DNA of 64,000 bases from JAEULH01 sp963789785 (lineage in GTDB: Bacteria > Pseudomonadota > Alphaproteobacteria > Rhodospirillales > Defluviicoccaceae): contig CAWBNC010000035.1 in NCBI GenBank assembly GCA_963789785.1, forward strand, positions 1-64,000, in the 5' to 3' direction. The notes under the pieces were generated by a model. The model worked only from the letters and a program-made list of their open reading frames with translations. It was not told the DNA's origin and did no database searches. This document shows, one piece after another, positions 1-9,181 of the stretch (position 1 is its first letter; each line of letters opens with the position of its first letter). The position numbers and the translations under genes are program-made.

Positions 1-211
1 GGACTTGCCCCGGTTTCGTGGAGAGGTGAGAGCTTGGGATTGAGGCATGTGATCTGACGGCGGTTTGTCCTCCTCTTAGGGTCGTTTTTCTGTTCGGCCC
101 CCGCGGAGCCCGTTCCTTCGTCCCGGCCCGCATGTCCGTCTTGCCGTGGTGTCGGAGTGGTGGTCAAGGACGGCCCTCGCCGGCGTCGGCACAACGCCGC
201 ATCTCCAGGCC

Positions 212-1207
212 TCACCTTGACGGGCCCGAGCACGACGGAAGGATCGGGGGCGCCGGGGGCGAGCCGCTCTCTGTCGTGGCAGCGCTCGTATCGATCGGCG
301 AGAGATAGCCAAGCGATGAGTGCCGCCGTCGCGGATTGTAGAAGCCCTCGATGAACTCGAAGACCGCCATGCGTGCCTCGGCCTGCGTGCTCGAAGCGGC
401 GTCTGTCGAGCAGCTCGCATTCGAGGGTGGCGAAGAAGCTCTCGCACATCGCATTATCGTAGCAGTCGCCGACCGAGCCCATCGAGGGGCTGAACGCCGG
501 CCTCTCGGCATCGCTTGCCGAAGGCGATCGAGTGTACTGAGAGCCTTGGTCCGAGTGGTGGATCGACGTCGTCGGCCGGCGCTGCCGGAGCGCCATGTCG
601 AGGGCGATGAGCACGAGCTCGGTGCGCAAGGTGCGTCGCCATCGCCCAGCCGACGATCCGCCGGCTGAACGCATCGAGCACGACGGCCAGGTAGAGAAAG
701 CCTGCCCAGGTCGGCATGTAGGTGATGTCGGCCACCCACAGCCTGTTCGGGCCTCCGCCGTGAAGTCCCGGTCGACGAGGTCGGGCGCCGGCGCGCCGCC
801 ATCTCGCACGCGTCGTCCACGGGGACTTGCGACGGCTCACGCCCTCAAGCCCGGCCGCACGCATCAGCCGGGCAACCCGCTTGCGACCGACACGATGCCC
901 TCAGCGGCAAGCTCGGCATGGATGCGCGGCGCCCCGTAGGTGCCGTTCGAGGCTGCGTGGATCGCGCGGATCCGCTCGATCAGCGCCGCATCCTCAGCGC
1001 GCGCGCGAGGGCGCCCGCTTCGCCCACGCATAGTAGCCGCTGGGGGAGACGCCCAGCACACGGCACATGCGTGGCGATCGGGTGACGGGCCCGGTTCGCG
1101 CTCACGAACTCGAATCCTTCGACGGGATCGATCCGGTCTCCCGAGCGAACCAGGCCGCGGCTTTTGCCAGGATCTCCCGCTCCTAGCTTGCAGCTGGCGG
1201 TTCTCAC
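212..1207 (-). pseudogene. IS3-family transposase OrfB (DDE catalytic subunit), frameshifted
   Basis: Fragments in different frames reproduce an OrfB from N to C terminus. First comes a stretch resembling FEFVSANRA and the HTH_21-type segment NGTYGAPRIHAEL. Next is the catalytic block beginning NRLWVADITYMPTW, with the first catalytic Asp, and VLDAFSRRIVGWAM. The C-terminal FEFIEGFYNPRRRHSSLGYL completes it. The middle region with the second Asp and the Glu is readable only across shifts. At least four frame changes are needed to assemble it. Several are +1 shifts like those in the chromosomal genes, so some of the apparent decay may be sequence error. Confidence 0.8.
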
Positions 1208-1419
1208 GCCGCAGCCGGCTGCAGCTCCTCGCGCTCGCCGCTCGTCAGGCCGTCGCCGCGGCGGCCCTCGTCACGATCGGCCTGCGCGACCCAGTTGCGG
1301 ATCGCCTGCGCCGACGGCTCGAACTCCGGCCAGCTCCTCCGGCGTGCGGCCAGCCCGTACCAGCTCGACCATCTGCCGCCGGAACTCCGGCGCATACGGG
1401 CGGCGCTTCTCTTCGACAT
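1204..1419 (-). pseudogene. IS3-family transposase OrfA (helix-turn-helix subunit), frameshifted
   Basis: Reading from an ATG at 1419, fragments in different frames give the usual OrfA order: KRRPYAPEFRRQMVELV, then AGRTPEELA, then FEPSAQAIRNWVAQADRDEG. This is the DNA-binding subunit that in IS3 elements is joined to OrfB by programmed frameshifting to make the active transposase. Here at least two additional shifts interrupt the reading frame, so this copy as written would not make the protein. The start assignment is approximate. Confidence 0.75.
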
Positions 1420-1469
1420 CGTGGACTCCTTTCTCCCAAAGATCAGGTGTCCACGAAACCGGGGCAACT

Positions 1470-1760
1470 TCAGGTGCTGGCTGGAGCGGACCTATGCAGG
1501 AGGATGAAGGGCTCCGGCCCAAAAGCGCGGCAGCGAGCCAGCATAACGGCCCAAACTACCCAGGCTTGAACCCTCAGGCGCTCTGCGGAGGCGGCACCAT
1601 AACCTCACCCCGCCAAATGCGGGCTTTCCGGAGGTGTCCAGTTTCCAGTTCCGGTGCAGGAGGTCGGCAGTCGATCTTGAATATGTCAAGATCGGATCCG
1701 CAAACTCATGGTAGTCCCCAGATTGCGCAGCCTGTCGGGCGCAGAATGCGCAGCATCCAC
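1470..1760. other. intergenic stretch, no feature recognised
   Basis: Between the right target duplication of the IS element and the 3' end of the HAD gene I see no convincing reading frame, hairpin or repeat. Confidence 0.5.
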
Positions 1761-2474
1761 TCAAATGACGCCCGCAACCACTTCGCCCAGCCACCCTGGC
1801 AGGTCGTCAACAACGTGATCGATATGACTGAAATCGGCACCTTGCGCGCCATGGTCGGGCAGGCTACGGACCCACACCGTGGTCATGCCGAGAGCCCAAG
1901 CGGGCGCCAAATTGCGCGCGATGTCTTCGACCATGACTGAAGCTCGTGGAACAAGACCGAATCGGGTCACGATGCTGCGGTAGATATGCGGCTCAGGCTT
2001 TGGCGTGTAGCCAGCTTCGATAATGTCGAAGATATCGGTGAAGTGATGACTGACGCCGAGCTGGTTAAGAACCCGTCCGGCATGGTGCGCCGACGCATTG
2101 GTAAAGATGATCTTGCGCCCCGGCAGCGCGGTTAGGGCCCTTTCCAGCGCTGGACTCGGGCTGAGCACACTCACATCGATGTCGTGAACATGTTCAAGGA
2201 ATGGTGCCGGATCCATGGCATGGTGCTTCATCAGCCCACGCAGCGACGTCCCGAACTCGTTAAAGTACTGCTTTTGAAGACGGTACGCAGCTTCCGGATC
2301 GATGCCCAGAAAGGTCGAGATGTAGCCGCGCATCCGTTCGTCGATCTGGGAGAACAGGTTTATCGTCGACGGATAGAGTGTATTGTCTAGATCGAATACC
2401 CAGGCGGCGGCGTCTCGCAGAGGTTGGATCGCGCCTCTTCGCGCGCACGTATCAGGTTCCATAGATGGTTTCAT
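1761..2474 (-). CDS. HAD-superfamily hydrolase, pyrimidine 5'-nucleotidase type
   Basis: This is a 237-residue cytosolic HAD phosphatase. The N-terminal VFDLDNTLYPS is motif I, with the nucleophile and acid/base Asp pair. IIFTNAS is motif II with its Thr, and TPKPEPHIYR carries the motif III Lys. MVEDIARNL is the motif IV acidic region. The helical cap resembles the Sdt1/YjjG pyrimidine-5'-nucleotidase group, so a nucleoside monophosphate is the likely substrate, though that is inferred from family only. In many Rhodospirillales a gene of this type sits next to dapD; here dapD is 11 kb away. I chose ATG 2474 because the longer frame begins with a TTG and lacks support. Confidence 0.8.
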   Translation of the reverse strand: MKPSMEPDTCARRGAIQPLRDAAAWVFDLDNTLYPSTINLFSQIDERMRGYISTFLGIDPEAAYRLQKQYFNEFGTSLRGLMKHHAMDPAPFLEHVHDIDVSVLSPSPALERALTALPGRKIIFTNASAHHAGRVLNQLGVSHHFTDIFDIIEAGYTPKPEPHIYRSIVTRFGLVPRASVMVEDIARNLAPAWALGMTTVWVRSLPDHGAQGADFSHIDHVVDDLPGWLGEVVAGVI

Positions 2475-2555
2475 GTCCGATATTTGGGCCGTCAGGCTCG
2501 TGAAAAGCAAGTTTTAGAACCGAACACGGTTCGGTGATTGCAACGACATGCTCAA

Positions 2556-3284
2556 TCAGCGACGCAGGAGCGTATCCCGCGCTCGATTGACCTGTGCGGC
2601 AAGATAGCCCGACCCGCCGCGGTCGGGGTGCAGCCCGGCAATGAGGCGGTGATGTGCTGCTCTGACCTCGTCATCGGATGCGCCGGGCTCCAAGCCAAGC
2701 ACCCTTAAGGCGTCTATTCGCGACATTGCCCCCGGCTCGCTTCCGGTGGCGCCGGCGCCGCCCGGCTGGTCGTTACGTCCGTTGCCTGCCTCACGCCACT
2801 GCGGATCCACTCGGTCGAGGTAGGCCTCGAGCAGCTGCGCCGACTGGGGATCCTGCCCATTAAATTCGCCGAGCAGCGCAATCAGCGCATCACGCGCCAG
2901 CTCGCCAAGACGCCGCCCAGCGTGCGGCCCGTCGATGATTTCGCCGTCAAGCCGGCCGCTGCTGTGGTCGAGACTCATGTGCAGGAAACGGGTGCGGATC
3001 GCCGAAGTTCGCTCACCGCCGCCACCAGCGGTGCCGCCGTCGGCGAAACCGCTTGGCCCTGCCGAGCGCAGTGATCGCATGGCCCAGGGCAACAGGAACG
3101 CCGCGGCGCCAAGCGCTAGCCCTAGCCGGCCGGATGCGAGCAGAAAAACTGTAGCCGCGCCGAGCAGGCCGATTGCGACCCAGCGCAGCGCCTTCAGCAG
3201 CGTGCGCACGTCGGCAGCTGCGTACCATTTGGAAATGAGCAGGAAGCCGGCCAGCAGCGCAAAGCCGAGCAGGAAATACGCCAC
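2556..3284 (-). CDS. membrane-anchored J-domain (DnaJ-like) protein
   Basis: The 242-residue protein starts with hydrophobic segments at about residues 1-20, 33-50 and 53-68. A Gly-rich linker and a cytosolic region follow. It ends in a C-terminal J domain (about 187-240) containing DALRVLGLEPGASDDEV and the diagnostic HPD tripeptide in IAGLHPDRGG. J domains stimulate the ATPase of DnaK-type Hsp70s, so this is likely a membrane-tethered Hsp70 recruiter with the J domain at the C terminus, as in DjlA-like proteins. The start lies 4 bases after the stop of the upstream VWA-like gene, so the two form a transcription unit. The client is unknown. Confidence 0.8.
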   Translation of the reverse strand: MAYFLLGFALLAGFLLISKWYAAADVRTLLKALRWVAIGLLGAATVFLLASGRLGLALGAAAFLLPWAMRSLRSAGPSGFADGGTAGGGGERTSAIRTRFLHMSLDHSSGRLDGEIIDGPHAGRRLGELARDALIALLGEFNGQDPQSAQLLEAYLDRVDPQWREAGNGRNDQPGGAGATGSEPGAMSRIDALRVLGLEPGASDDEVRAAHHRLIAGLHPDRGGSGYLAAQVNRARDTLLRR

Positions 3285-3288
3285 TTCG

Positions 3289-3996
3289 TCACCGATCCTT
3301 CATCTGTCGGGTAATCTGCCGGATCTCGCCGCCACGCTCGCTCGCGATCCGGCGCAAGGCGCCGTGCCCGCCGGCGGCGAAGACGGCAACCGCGCTCAGC
3401 AGATTCTTCAACACGTGCGGGCTGTTGGGGTCGAAGCGCAGGGCGGCGCCGCCGGTCAGCCTGGCAATTTCCTTGAAGGCGAAGACCGTGCGCTCGTCAT
3501 GACCCTCGTAAAACAGAAAAGCCGGTACGCCGAGCAGGCCGAGCTGCCCCGCAAGATCGCCGAGGCCGTCGATGTCCTCCTCGACGCAGTCGCCGACAAA
3601 GATCAGCGCACCGATCCGGCGCTCCCGCGTCTCGTTGATAGCATGATGCAGGACCTTGCGTATCTGCGTCCGTCCAGCGCGGCAGCGCACCGACGTCATC
3701 AGCCGGAGCAAATCACGAGACTGGTCGACCCAGCGGCTGACCTTGAACTCTCCAAAGCCACAATAGAAGGAAAGCTGGATCTCGATACCGCCGATGATCG
3801 AGGTTTCCACAAACATCTCGCCCTGGATTTGCGCGGCCCGGTCCCAGGTCGGCTGCCGGCTCGCGGTCGCGTCCATGGCAAACAACAGTCGGCCGCGGGC
3901 GGCGCCAGGCGCCGGCATGCGCGCCACCGCCTCCAGAAAGCGGTCGACACCTTGGTCCCCGCTTGGACTGACGGGAACTTTGCGGTCGCTGTTCAT
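3289..3996 (-). CDS. VWA-like (von Willebrand factor A fold) protein
   Basis: This 235-residue soluble protein has an N-terminal beta-strand followed by FAMDATASRQPTWD, a MIDAS-like DxTxS metal-site signature. Alternating strands and helices follow, including IGALIFVGD and the acidic CVEEDID. This fits a VWA fold, which usually mediates metal-dependent protein interaction. No signal peptide is visible, so it acts in the cytoplasm. It is the first gene of a pair with the J-domain protein downstream, suggesting that both work in one chaperone-linked process; the process is not known. It is divergent from the FAD oxidoreductase across about 210 bp. Confidence 0.75.
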   Translation of the reverse strand: MNSDRKVPVSPSGDQGVDRFLEAVARMPAPGAARGRLLFAMDATASRQPTWDRAAQIQGEMFVETSIIGGIEIQLSFYCGFGEFKVSRWVDQSRDLLRLMTSVRCRAGRTQIRKVLHHAINETRERRIGALIFVGDCVEEDIDGLGDLAGQLGLLGVPAFLFYEGHDERTVFAFKEIARLTGGAALRFDPNSPHVLKNLLSAVAVFAAGGHGALRRIASERGGEIRQITRQMKDR

Positions 3997-4206
3997 GGCC
4001 GGGTCGTACTCGCGCGGTGCTTGCTATCAATGAGATAGGCCAAGTCCAGCCGTAGTCCAGCGGGCGCATGACGGCGCCGGTTTCGGCCTAAAGGATCCCC
4101 ATGACGTACCCGTTGGACGGCAGCGATAGGGATGTGCATATGACTTGGAGAGCGAGCTGGAGCATGGTGGTGATGCACCGATCAGCGATACAGGCTGCAA
4201 GCAAAC
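3997..4206. promoter_or_regulatory. divergent intergenic region with a short dyad
   Basis: This region should hold the promoters of the VWA-like gene (leftward) and the FAD oxidoreductase (rightward). The only structure I see is a small dyad CTATC-N5-GATAG at 4024-4038. No clear -35/-10 pair or operator can be assigned. Confidence 0.3.
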
Positions 4207-5340
4207 ATGGCTGAACGGGTCGACTGCGTCGTCGTCGGCGCGGGAGTCATAGGCTTGGCGATTGCCCGCCGCCTGGCTCAGGCTGGCCGCGAGGTGATAA
4301 TCGTCGAAGCCGTCAATTCCTTCGGCAGCGAAATCAGTGCCCGCAATTCCGAGGTGATCCACGCCGGGATCTACTATCCGCCGGGCAGCCTGAAGGCCCG
4401 GCTCTGCCGAACCGGCCGCGACCGTCTCTATGCTTACCTCGCTCGGCATGGTGTTGAGCACATCATCTGCGGCAAGCTCATCGTCGCTACGAGCGAGGTC
4501 GAACTGCCGGCGTTGCAAGCATTGGAAACCCGTGCGCTGCGCAATGGCGTCGAAGACATCCGCATGCTCGATGCCGCCGCGACACTGGCGATGGAGCCGG
4601 CGCTCCGCTGCGTTGCGGCCCTGCATTCGCCCTCGACCGGCATTTTCGACAGCCATGGCTTCATGCTCAGCCTGCTGGGCGAGGCAGAGGCGGCCGGCGC
4701 CGTTCTTGCGCTCGCGAGCCCCGTTTTTGACGGTGGGCTTTCTGGTAACGGCATCCAGCTCGCCATCGGTGGTGCTCAGCCGATGGATGTCGTTGCCTCG
4801 AACGTGGTCAACGCCGCCGGACTCGGTGCTCAAGCAGTCGCCGGTGCGATAGGCGGCTTTCCCATGAAGCATGTTCCACCCCTTCACTACGCCAAGGGCA
4901 ACTACTTCACGCTTGCTCAAAGGCCCCCCTTTACATCGCTTGTTTATCCCCTCCCGGACATGGCTGGGCTCGGGGTGCACTACACCCGCGACCTTGCCGG
5001 CGCTGGCCGCTTCGGCCCGGATGTAGAATGGATCGCCGACCCCGACTACGCGGTCGATACGGCCCGTGCCGACTGCTTCTACGCTGCGATCCGCCGCTAC
5101 TGGCCGGGGCTTCGACACGGCGCGTTGAAGCCGGCCTACGCCGGAATTCGGCCGAAAGTAACCGGCCCGGGGATGCCTGCGGCCGATTTCATCATTCAGG
5201 GTCCGGAAACACACGGGATCACCGGCCTGGTCAATCTTTTTGGGATCGAGTCGCCGGGCCTTACCGCCGCGCTCGCCATCGCCGACGAGGTGGCGGAGCG
5301 TCTGGCCCTCAGCCGGCCGCAATCCGCTCCAGATCCTTGA
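4207..5340 (+). CDS. FAD-dependent oxidoreductase, DAO family (L-2-hydroxyglutarate oxidase-like)
   Basis: The 377-residue protein opens with the dinucleotide-binding motif VVVGAGVIGLAIARRL and an acidic strand end (IIVEA), typical of the DAO/glycine-oxidase fold. SARNSEVIHAGIYYP and PPLHYAKGNYF are characteristic of the LhgO-type branch that oxidises L-2-hydroxyglutarate or related 2-hydroxy acids to 2-oxo acids. The C-terminal GIESPGLTAALAIADEVA closes the FAD domain. Length fits the family (about 370-400). The 3' end overlaps the mfd 3' end by about 30 bp in convergent orientation. The exact substrate is inferred. Confidence 0.85.
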   Translation: MAERVDCVVVGAGVIGLAIARRLAQAGREVIIVEAVNSFGSEISARNSEVIHAGIYYPPGSLKARLCRTGRDRLYAYLARHGVEHIICGKLIVATSEVELPALQALETRALRNGVEDIRMLDAAATLAMEPALRCVAALHSPSTGIFDSHGFMLSLLGEAEAAGAVLALASPVFDGGLSGNGIQLAIGGAQPMDVVASNVVNAAGLGAQAVAGAIGGFPMKHVPPLHYAKGNYFTLAQRPPFTSLVYPLPDMAGLGVHYTRDLAGAGRFGPDVEWIADPDYAVDTARADCFYAAIRRYWPGLRHGALKPAYAGIRPKVTGPGMPAADFIIQGPETHGITGLVNLFGIESPGLTAALAIADEVAERLALSRPQSAPDP

Positions 5341-8300
5341 TCAGCGCGCGGAGGCCGGGAATCCGGTCGGCCGGCCGCTCCCATGCCCGGCGCAGCACCA
5401 GGCGATGATCGGGGCGCAACGTCATCGTTCCCGCCTGTCGGCTGATCAGGCCGACCAGACCCGCCGGATTGGAGAAATCGTTGCCGCGAAACGCGAACGT
5501 CGCGCCCTTGGGCCCAGCATCGACCTTCTCGACGCCGGCGCGCCGGCAGATCTGCTTGAGCGCCACGACGCGCAGAAGGTTGTCGACCTCGTTGGGCAAC
5601 GGTCCGAAACGGTCGATCAGTTCGGCGGCAAAAGATTCGAGTTCCGCTTCGTCGCGAAGATCGGCAAGGCGACGATACAAGCCGAGCCGGAGTCCGAGGT
5701 CCGGCAGGTACGTCTCTGGGATCAACACGCTCAAACCAAGCGAGATCTGCGGGCTCCAGTCATCTCCGTCGCCCTGGGCCGGCGCCCCGCGCGCCTCGGC
5801 GACCGCGTCCTCGAGCATCTGCTGGTATAGCTCGATCCCGACCTCGCGAATGTGTCCCGACTGCTCGTCGCCCAGCAGGTTGCCGGCGCCGCGGATGTCG
5901 AGGTCATGACTGGCCAAAGCGAAGCCGGCGCCCAGCGAATCGAGGGACTGCATGACCTGCAAGCGCTTCTCGGCGCTGGGGGTCAGCTTGCGCCGCGGCG
6001 GTAGGGTGAGATAGGCATAGGCCCGCGACTTGCCGCGACCGACCCGGCCGCGCAGCTGATAGAGCTGTGCCAGCCCGAACATGTCGGCGCGGTGGATGAC
6101 AATGGTGTTGACGGTTGGCAGATCGAGGCCTGAACTCGATGATGTTTGTCGACAGCAGCACGTTGAAGCGGCGCTCATAGAAGGCGCCAATGGACTGTTC
6201 CAGATCTCGCGCCGCCATCCGGCCATGAGCCTTGATCACGCTGACCTCCGGCACCAGCTTGGCCAGCGTCTCGCCGATCGCGTCGAGATCCTCGATGCGT
6301 GGGCAGACATAGAAGGTCTGACCGCCGCGAAAATGCTCGCGCAGGAGGGCTTCGCGGATGACCACCGGATCCTGCTCCATGACGAAGGTGCGCACCGCGA
6401 GGCGATCGACCGGCGGAGTGGCGATCAGGCTGAGCTCGCGCACACCCGACAGCGCCATCTGCAGAGTGCGCGGGATAGGAGTCGCGGTCAGGCTTAATAC
6501 GTGTACGTCCGCCTTGAGCGCCTTCAGCCGCTCCTTGTGCGCGACCCCGAAGTGCTGCTCCTCGTCGATCACAAGCAGCCCGAGGTCGCGGAACCGCACA
6601 TCGCGCGCCAGCAGTGCGTGCGTGCCGACGACGATATCGACGGTGCCGTTGGCAAGGCCGGCCTTGGCCGCCTTGATGTCCTTGGCCGCGATCAACCGGG
6701 AGACCTCGGAAATTCGCACCGGATAGCCGCGAAAGCGCTCGCGGAAAGTCTGGTAATGCTGCCGGCATAGCAACGTCGTTGGGACGACGATGGCGACTTG
6801 GCGACCCTCCAACGCAACAATGAAGGCGGCGCGCAGGGCGACCTCGGTCTTGCCGAACCCGACATCGCCGCAGATGAGCCGGTCGGCCGGCCGCCCGGCG
6901 GCGAGATCGGTCATCACGTCGTCGATGGCGCGAGCCTGATCGTCGGTCTCGGCGTAGGGAAAGCGGGCACAGAACTCGTCGAACAACCCTGGCGTCGGTG
7001 CGGCCTCGGGTGCTGCATTGAGCGCACGCGCCGCTGCGACCTTGATCAGCTCGTCGGCCATCTCGCGGATGCGCGCCTTCAGCCGGGCCTTGCGTCCCTG
7101 CCAAGCGGCGCCGCCGAGACGATCCAGGGTTACCGAGTCCGCATCCGAACCGTAGCGGCTGATCAAATCGATGTTCTCAACCGGGACGAACAGACGGTCG
7201 TCGCCCACATAGACCAGACGCAGGCAGTCGTGGGACGCGCCATTCACCTGGATCGTTTCCAGCCCCTCATAGCGGCCCACGCCATGGTTGATGTGGACGA
7301 CGAGATCGCCAGGGTTAAGTGACGACGCCTCGGTCAGGAAATTCTCCGGGCGCACCCGCCGGGCCGCGCGCCGGGAGATGCGCTCGCCAAGAATGTCGGT
7401 CTCGGCGATGACCGCCAGTTTCGGCGTTGTGAAGCCGCGATCCAGCGCCAGGACGATGGCGCCAACGGCCTTAGCCGGCAGCCCTTGCATATCCGGCCAA
7501 CTTGCGACCTTGTCCGGCTTCGGCACGGCGTGGTCGGCAAACACCGACAGCAGCCGGTCGCGCGAGCCGGCGCTTACCGCAGCGATGAGCACCCGCCGCC
7601 CCTCTTTCCGGTGACCCTTGATGCGCGCCGCGACCTCGTCGAAGACGTTGACATCGCTTCGCTGCCGGGACTGGGCGAAGTCGAGGGCGGGTCGGCCGCC
7701 GGCATCGAGCATCTCGGCGGCGTCCGGTGGTGGCGCAAAGGGCGAGAGTCGCGCCATCGCGACGGCACCGGCGCGGGCATTCCATTCCCCGGCGGTCATG
7801 AACGCCGACCCGGGCGCGACCGGATGGTAGGGCGCACCGGTAGCGCCGAAGCGGCCGGCGTCGGCTTGGCGACGGGCTTCGTAGTAATCGGCGATCAACT
7901 CGAGCCGGGCCTCGCGTGCCTCATCGGCCTGCCGATCGAGGATAACCGGCGCCTCGGGCAGATAGTCGAACAGCGTCTCCATCTGCTCGTAGAACAGTGG
8001 AAGCCAGTGCTCCATGCCGGCGTGGCGGCGGCCGGCACTGACCGCGGTATACAGCGGATTGTCCGCTTCGACAGCACCGGCCAGGGCCCGGTAGGCCAGC
8101 CGAAACCGCTCTACGGCAGCGTTGTCGAGGATGACCTCGGTCACCGGATCCAGGCGGACGGAGGCGATCCGGCCTGTAGTCCGCTGGCTGGCCGAGTCGA
8201 AGGTCCGGATAGATTCCAGCCCGTCGCCGAAAAAATCGAAGCGCAGCGGCTCGACCACCCCCGGCGGAAACACATCGACAATACCGCCGCGAGCGGCAAA

Positions 8301-8801
8301 ATCGCCGGGCATGGTGACAGTCTCGTCCCGGGCATAGCCGGAACGGACGAGGAATGCCATCAGCGCCTCCGGCGCCAGTCTGTCGCCCCGGCTCACACTC
8401 ATGGCCGCGCCGGCGAGCATCTCGCGCGGGGGAACACGCTGGAGCAGCGCCGAAACCGTGGTCAGCACAATACGCGGCCGCGCCTCGGGCCCTCCCGCGG
8501 CCGTGTTCAAGGCAAGGCGGACCAACGAGTGCAGCCGGCGACTGACAATCTCGGCGTTCGGAGAGACCCGATCGTATGGCAGGTTGTCCCAGGCCGGAAT
8601 GCTGAGACGGTCGATGTTCGGGGCGAAGAAGGCCAGGCCTTCGTCCATCTGCGCCATTCGCAGGTCATCACGGGCGACGAACAGCAAGTCGCTCTTGGTG
8701 TCCTCAGCCACCGCAGCCAGAACATGCGCGTCGTACCCGGCGGGAACGCCGGCAATAACGCACCGGCCAGGCTGGCGAAGCCGGTCGAAGAGATGCTGCA
8801 C
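5309..8801 (-). CDS. mfd: transcription-repair coupling factor Mfd (one frameshift)
   Basis: Mfd displaces RNA polymerase stalled at lesions and recruits UvrA. Combined, the two frames give about 1,163 residues, the normal length. The N-terminal UvrB-like module is followed by a CarD-like RNA-polymerase interaction domain (near residue 494, NPGDLVVHINHGVGRYEG). Then come the SF2 motor motifs: Walker A GDVGFGKT (about 647), DEEQHFGV (about 745), and GLAQLYQLRGRVGR after the shift. The break is at 6132-6137: NIIE runs into GAGTTC, and removing one T restores ESGLDLPTVNTIVI. Because Mfd is otherwise perfectly conserved, a sequence error is more likely than loss. sdhE lies 4 bp upstream. Confidence 0.95.
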
Positions 8802-8805
8802 GGAT

Positions 8806-9096
8806 CTAGACGGCGTTCTTAAAGTCGATCAGCTTGCGCATCAGCGGGTGGTCGAGGTGCGCCGGGACCGCTTCCTTGCCCAGGATCCAGTTGTACAAAT
8901 CGATGTCGTTGTTATCGAGCAGCAACTGTTCCAGCCACTCAACCTCGGTGTCGCTGAGCGTGTCGATGTGACGGTCGGCAAAGCCGCCGATCAGTACGTC
9001 GTTTTCCTTCATTCCGGTATGGTGACTGCGAAATAGCAAGCGTTTGCGGCGGGCGTCCTCATGCCCGTCGCCGCACCCTTCGTCGGTCTGGGGCAT
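8806..9096 (-). CDS. sdhE: succinate dehydrogenase assembly factor 2 / flavinylation factor SdhE
   Basis: This 96-residue protein has the SdhE/CptB helical-bundle signature RRKRLLFRS...GMKENDVLIGGFAD and the C-terminal DNDIDLYNWILGKEAVP. The family promotes covalent FAD attachment to SdhA. The usual RGxxE motif reads TGMKE here, so its first Arg is replaced by Thr. ATG 9096 was chosen because a perfect AGGAGG (9105-9110 on the complement) sits 8 bases upstream; the in-frame GTG at 9105 overlaps that Shine-Dalgarno. It is cotranscribed with mfd and divergent from recG, a common alphaproteobacterial arrangement. Confidence 0.9.
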   Translation of the reverse strand: MPQTDEGCGDGHEDARRKRLLFRSHHTGMKENDVLIGGFADRHIDTLSDTEVEWLEQLLLDNNDIDLYNWILGKEAVPAHLDHPLMRKLIDFKNAV

Positions 9097-9181
9097 TGGC
9101 TTCACCTCCTGCGCGGCTTACGATATAGGCCGCTCCCCCGGTTCTGTCAGCCCTGTCCTGTCGATCAACGTCGTTCTCGTC

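Larger units (their letters stand above)
6..1466 (-). mobile_element. IS3-family insertion sequence, decayed copy
   Basis: The element starts with TG and ends with CA. Its terminal inverted repeats match perfectly over 17 bp (6-22 against 1450-1466, TGCCCCGGTTTCGTGGA). The trinucleotide ACT flanks both ends (3-5 and 1467-1469), which fits the 3-bp target duplication typical of several IS3 subgroups. Inside, on the minus strand, lie fragments of an OrfA helix-turn-helix protein and an OrfB DDE transposase, both broken by several frameshifts. The left end lies five bases from the window edge. The boundaries are well supported by repeats plus duplication; the subgroup was not determined. Confidence 0.9.

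Noticed and set aside
4027..5322. Long minus-strand open frame opposite the FAD oxidoreductase
   Set aside because: Its translation has no recognisable domain and it lies fully antisense to a well-supported gene; it is a by-product of GC-rich codon use.
7485..8822. Long plus-strand open frame opposite mfd
   Set aside because: It is antisense to conserved Mfd sequence and shows no motif or ribosome site.
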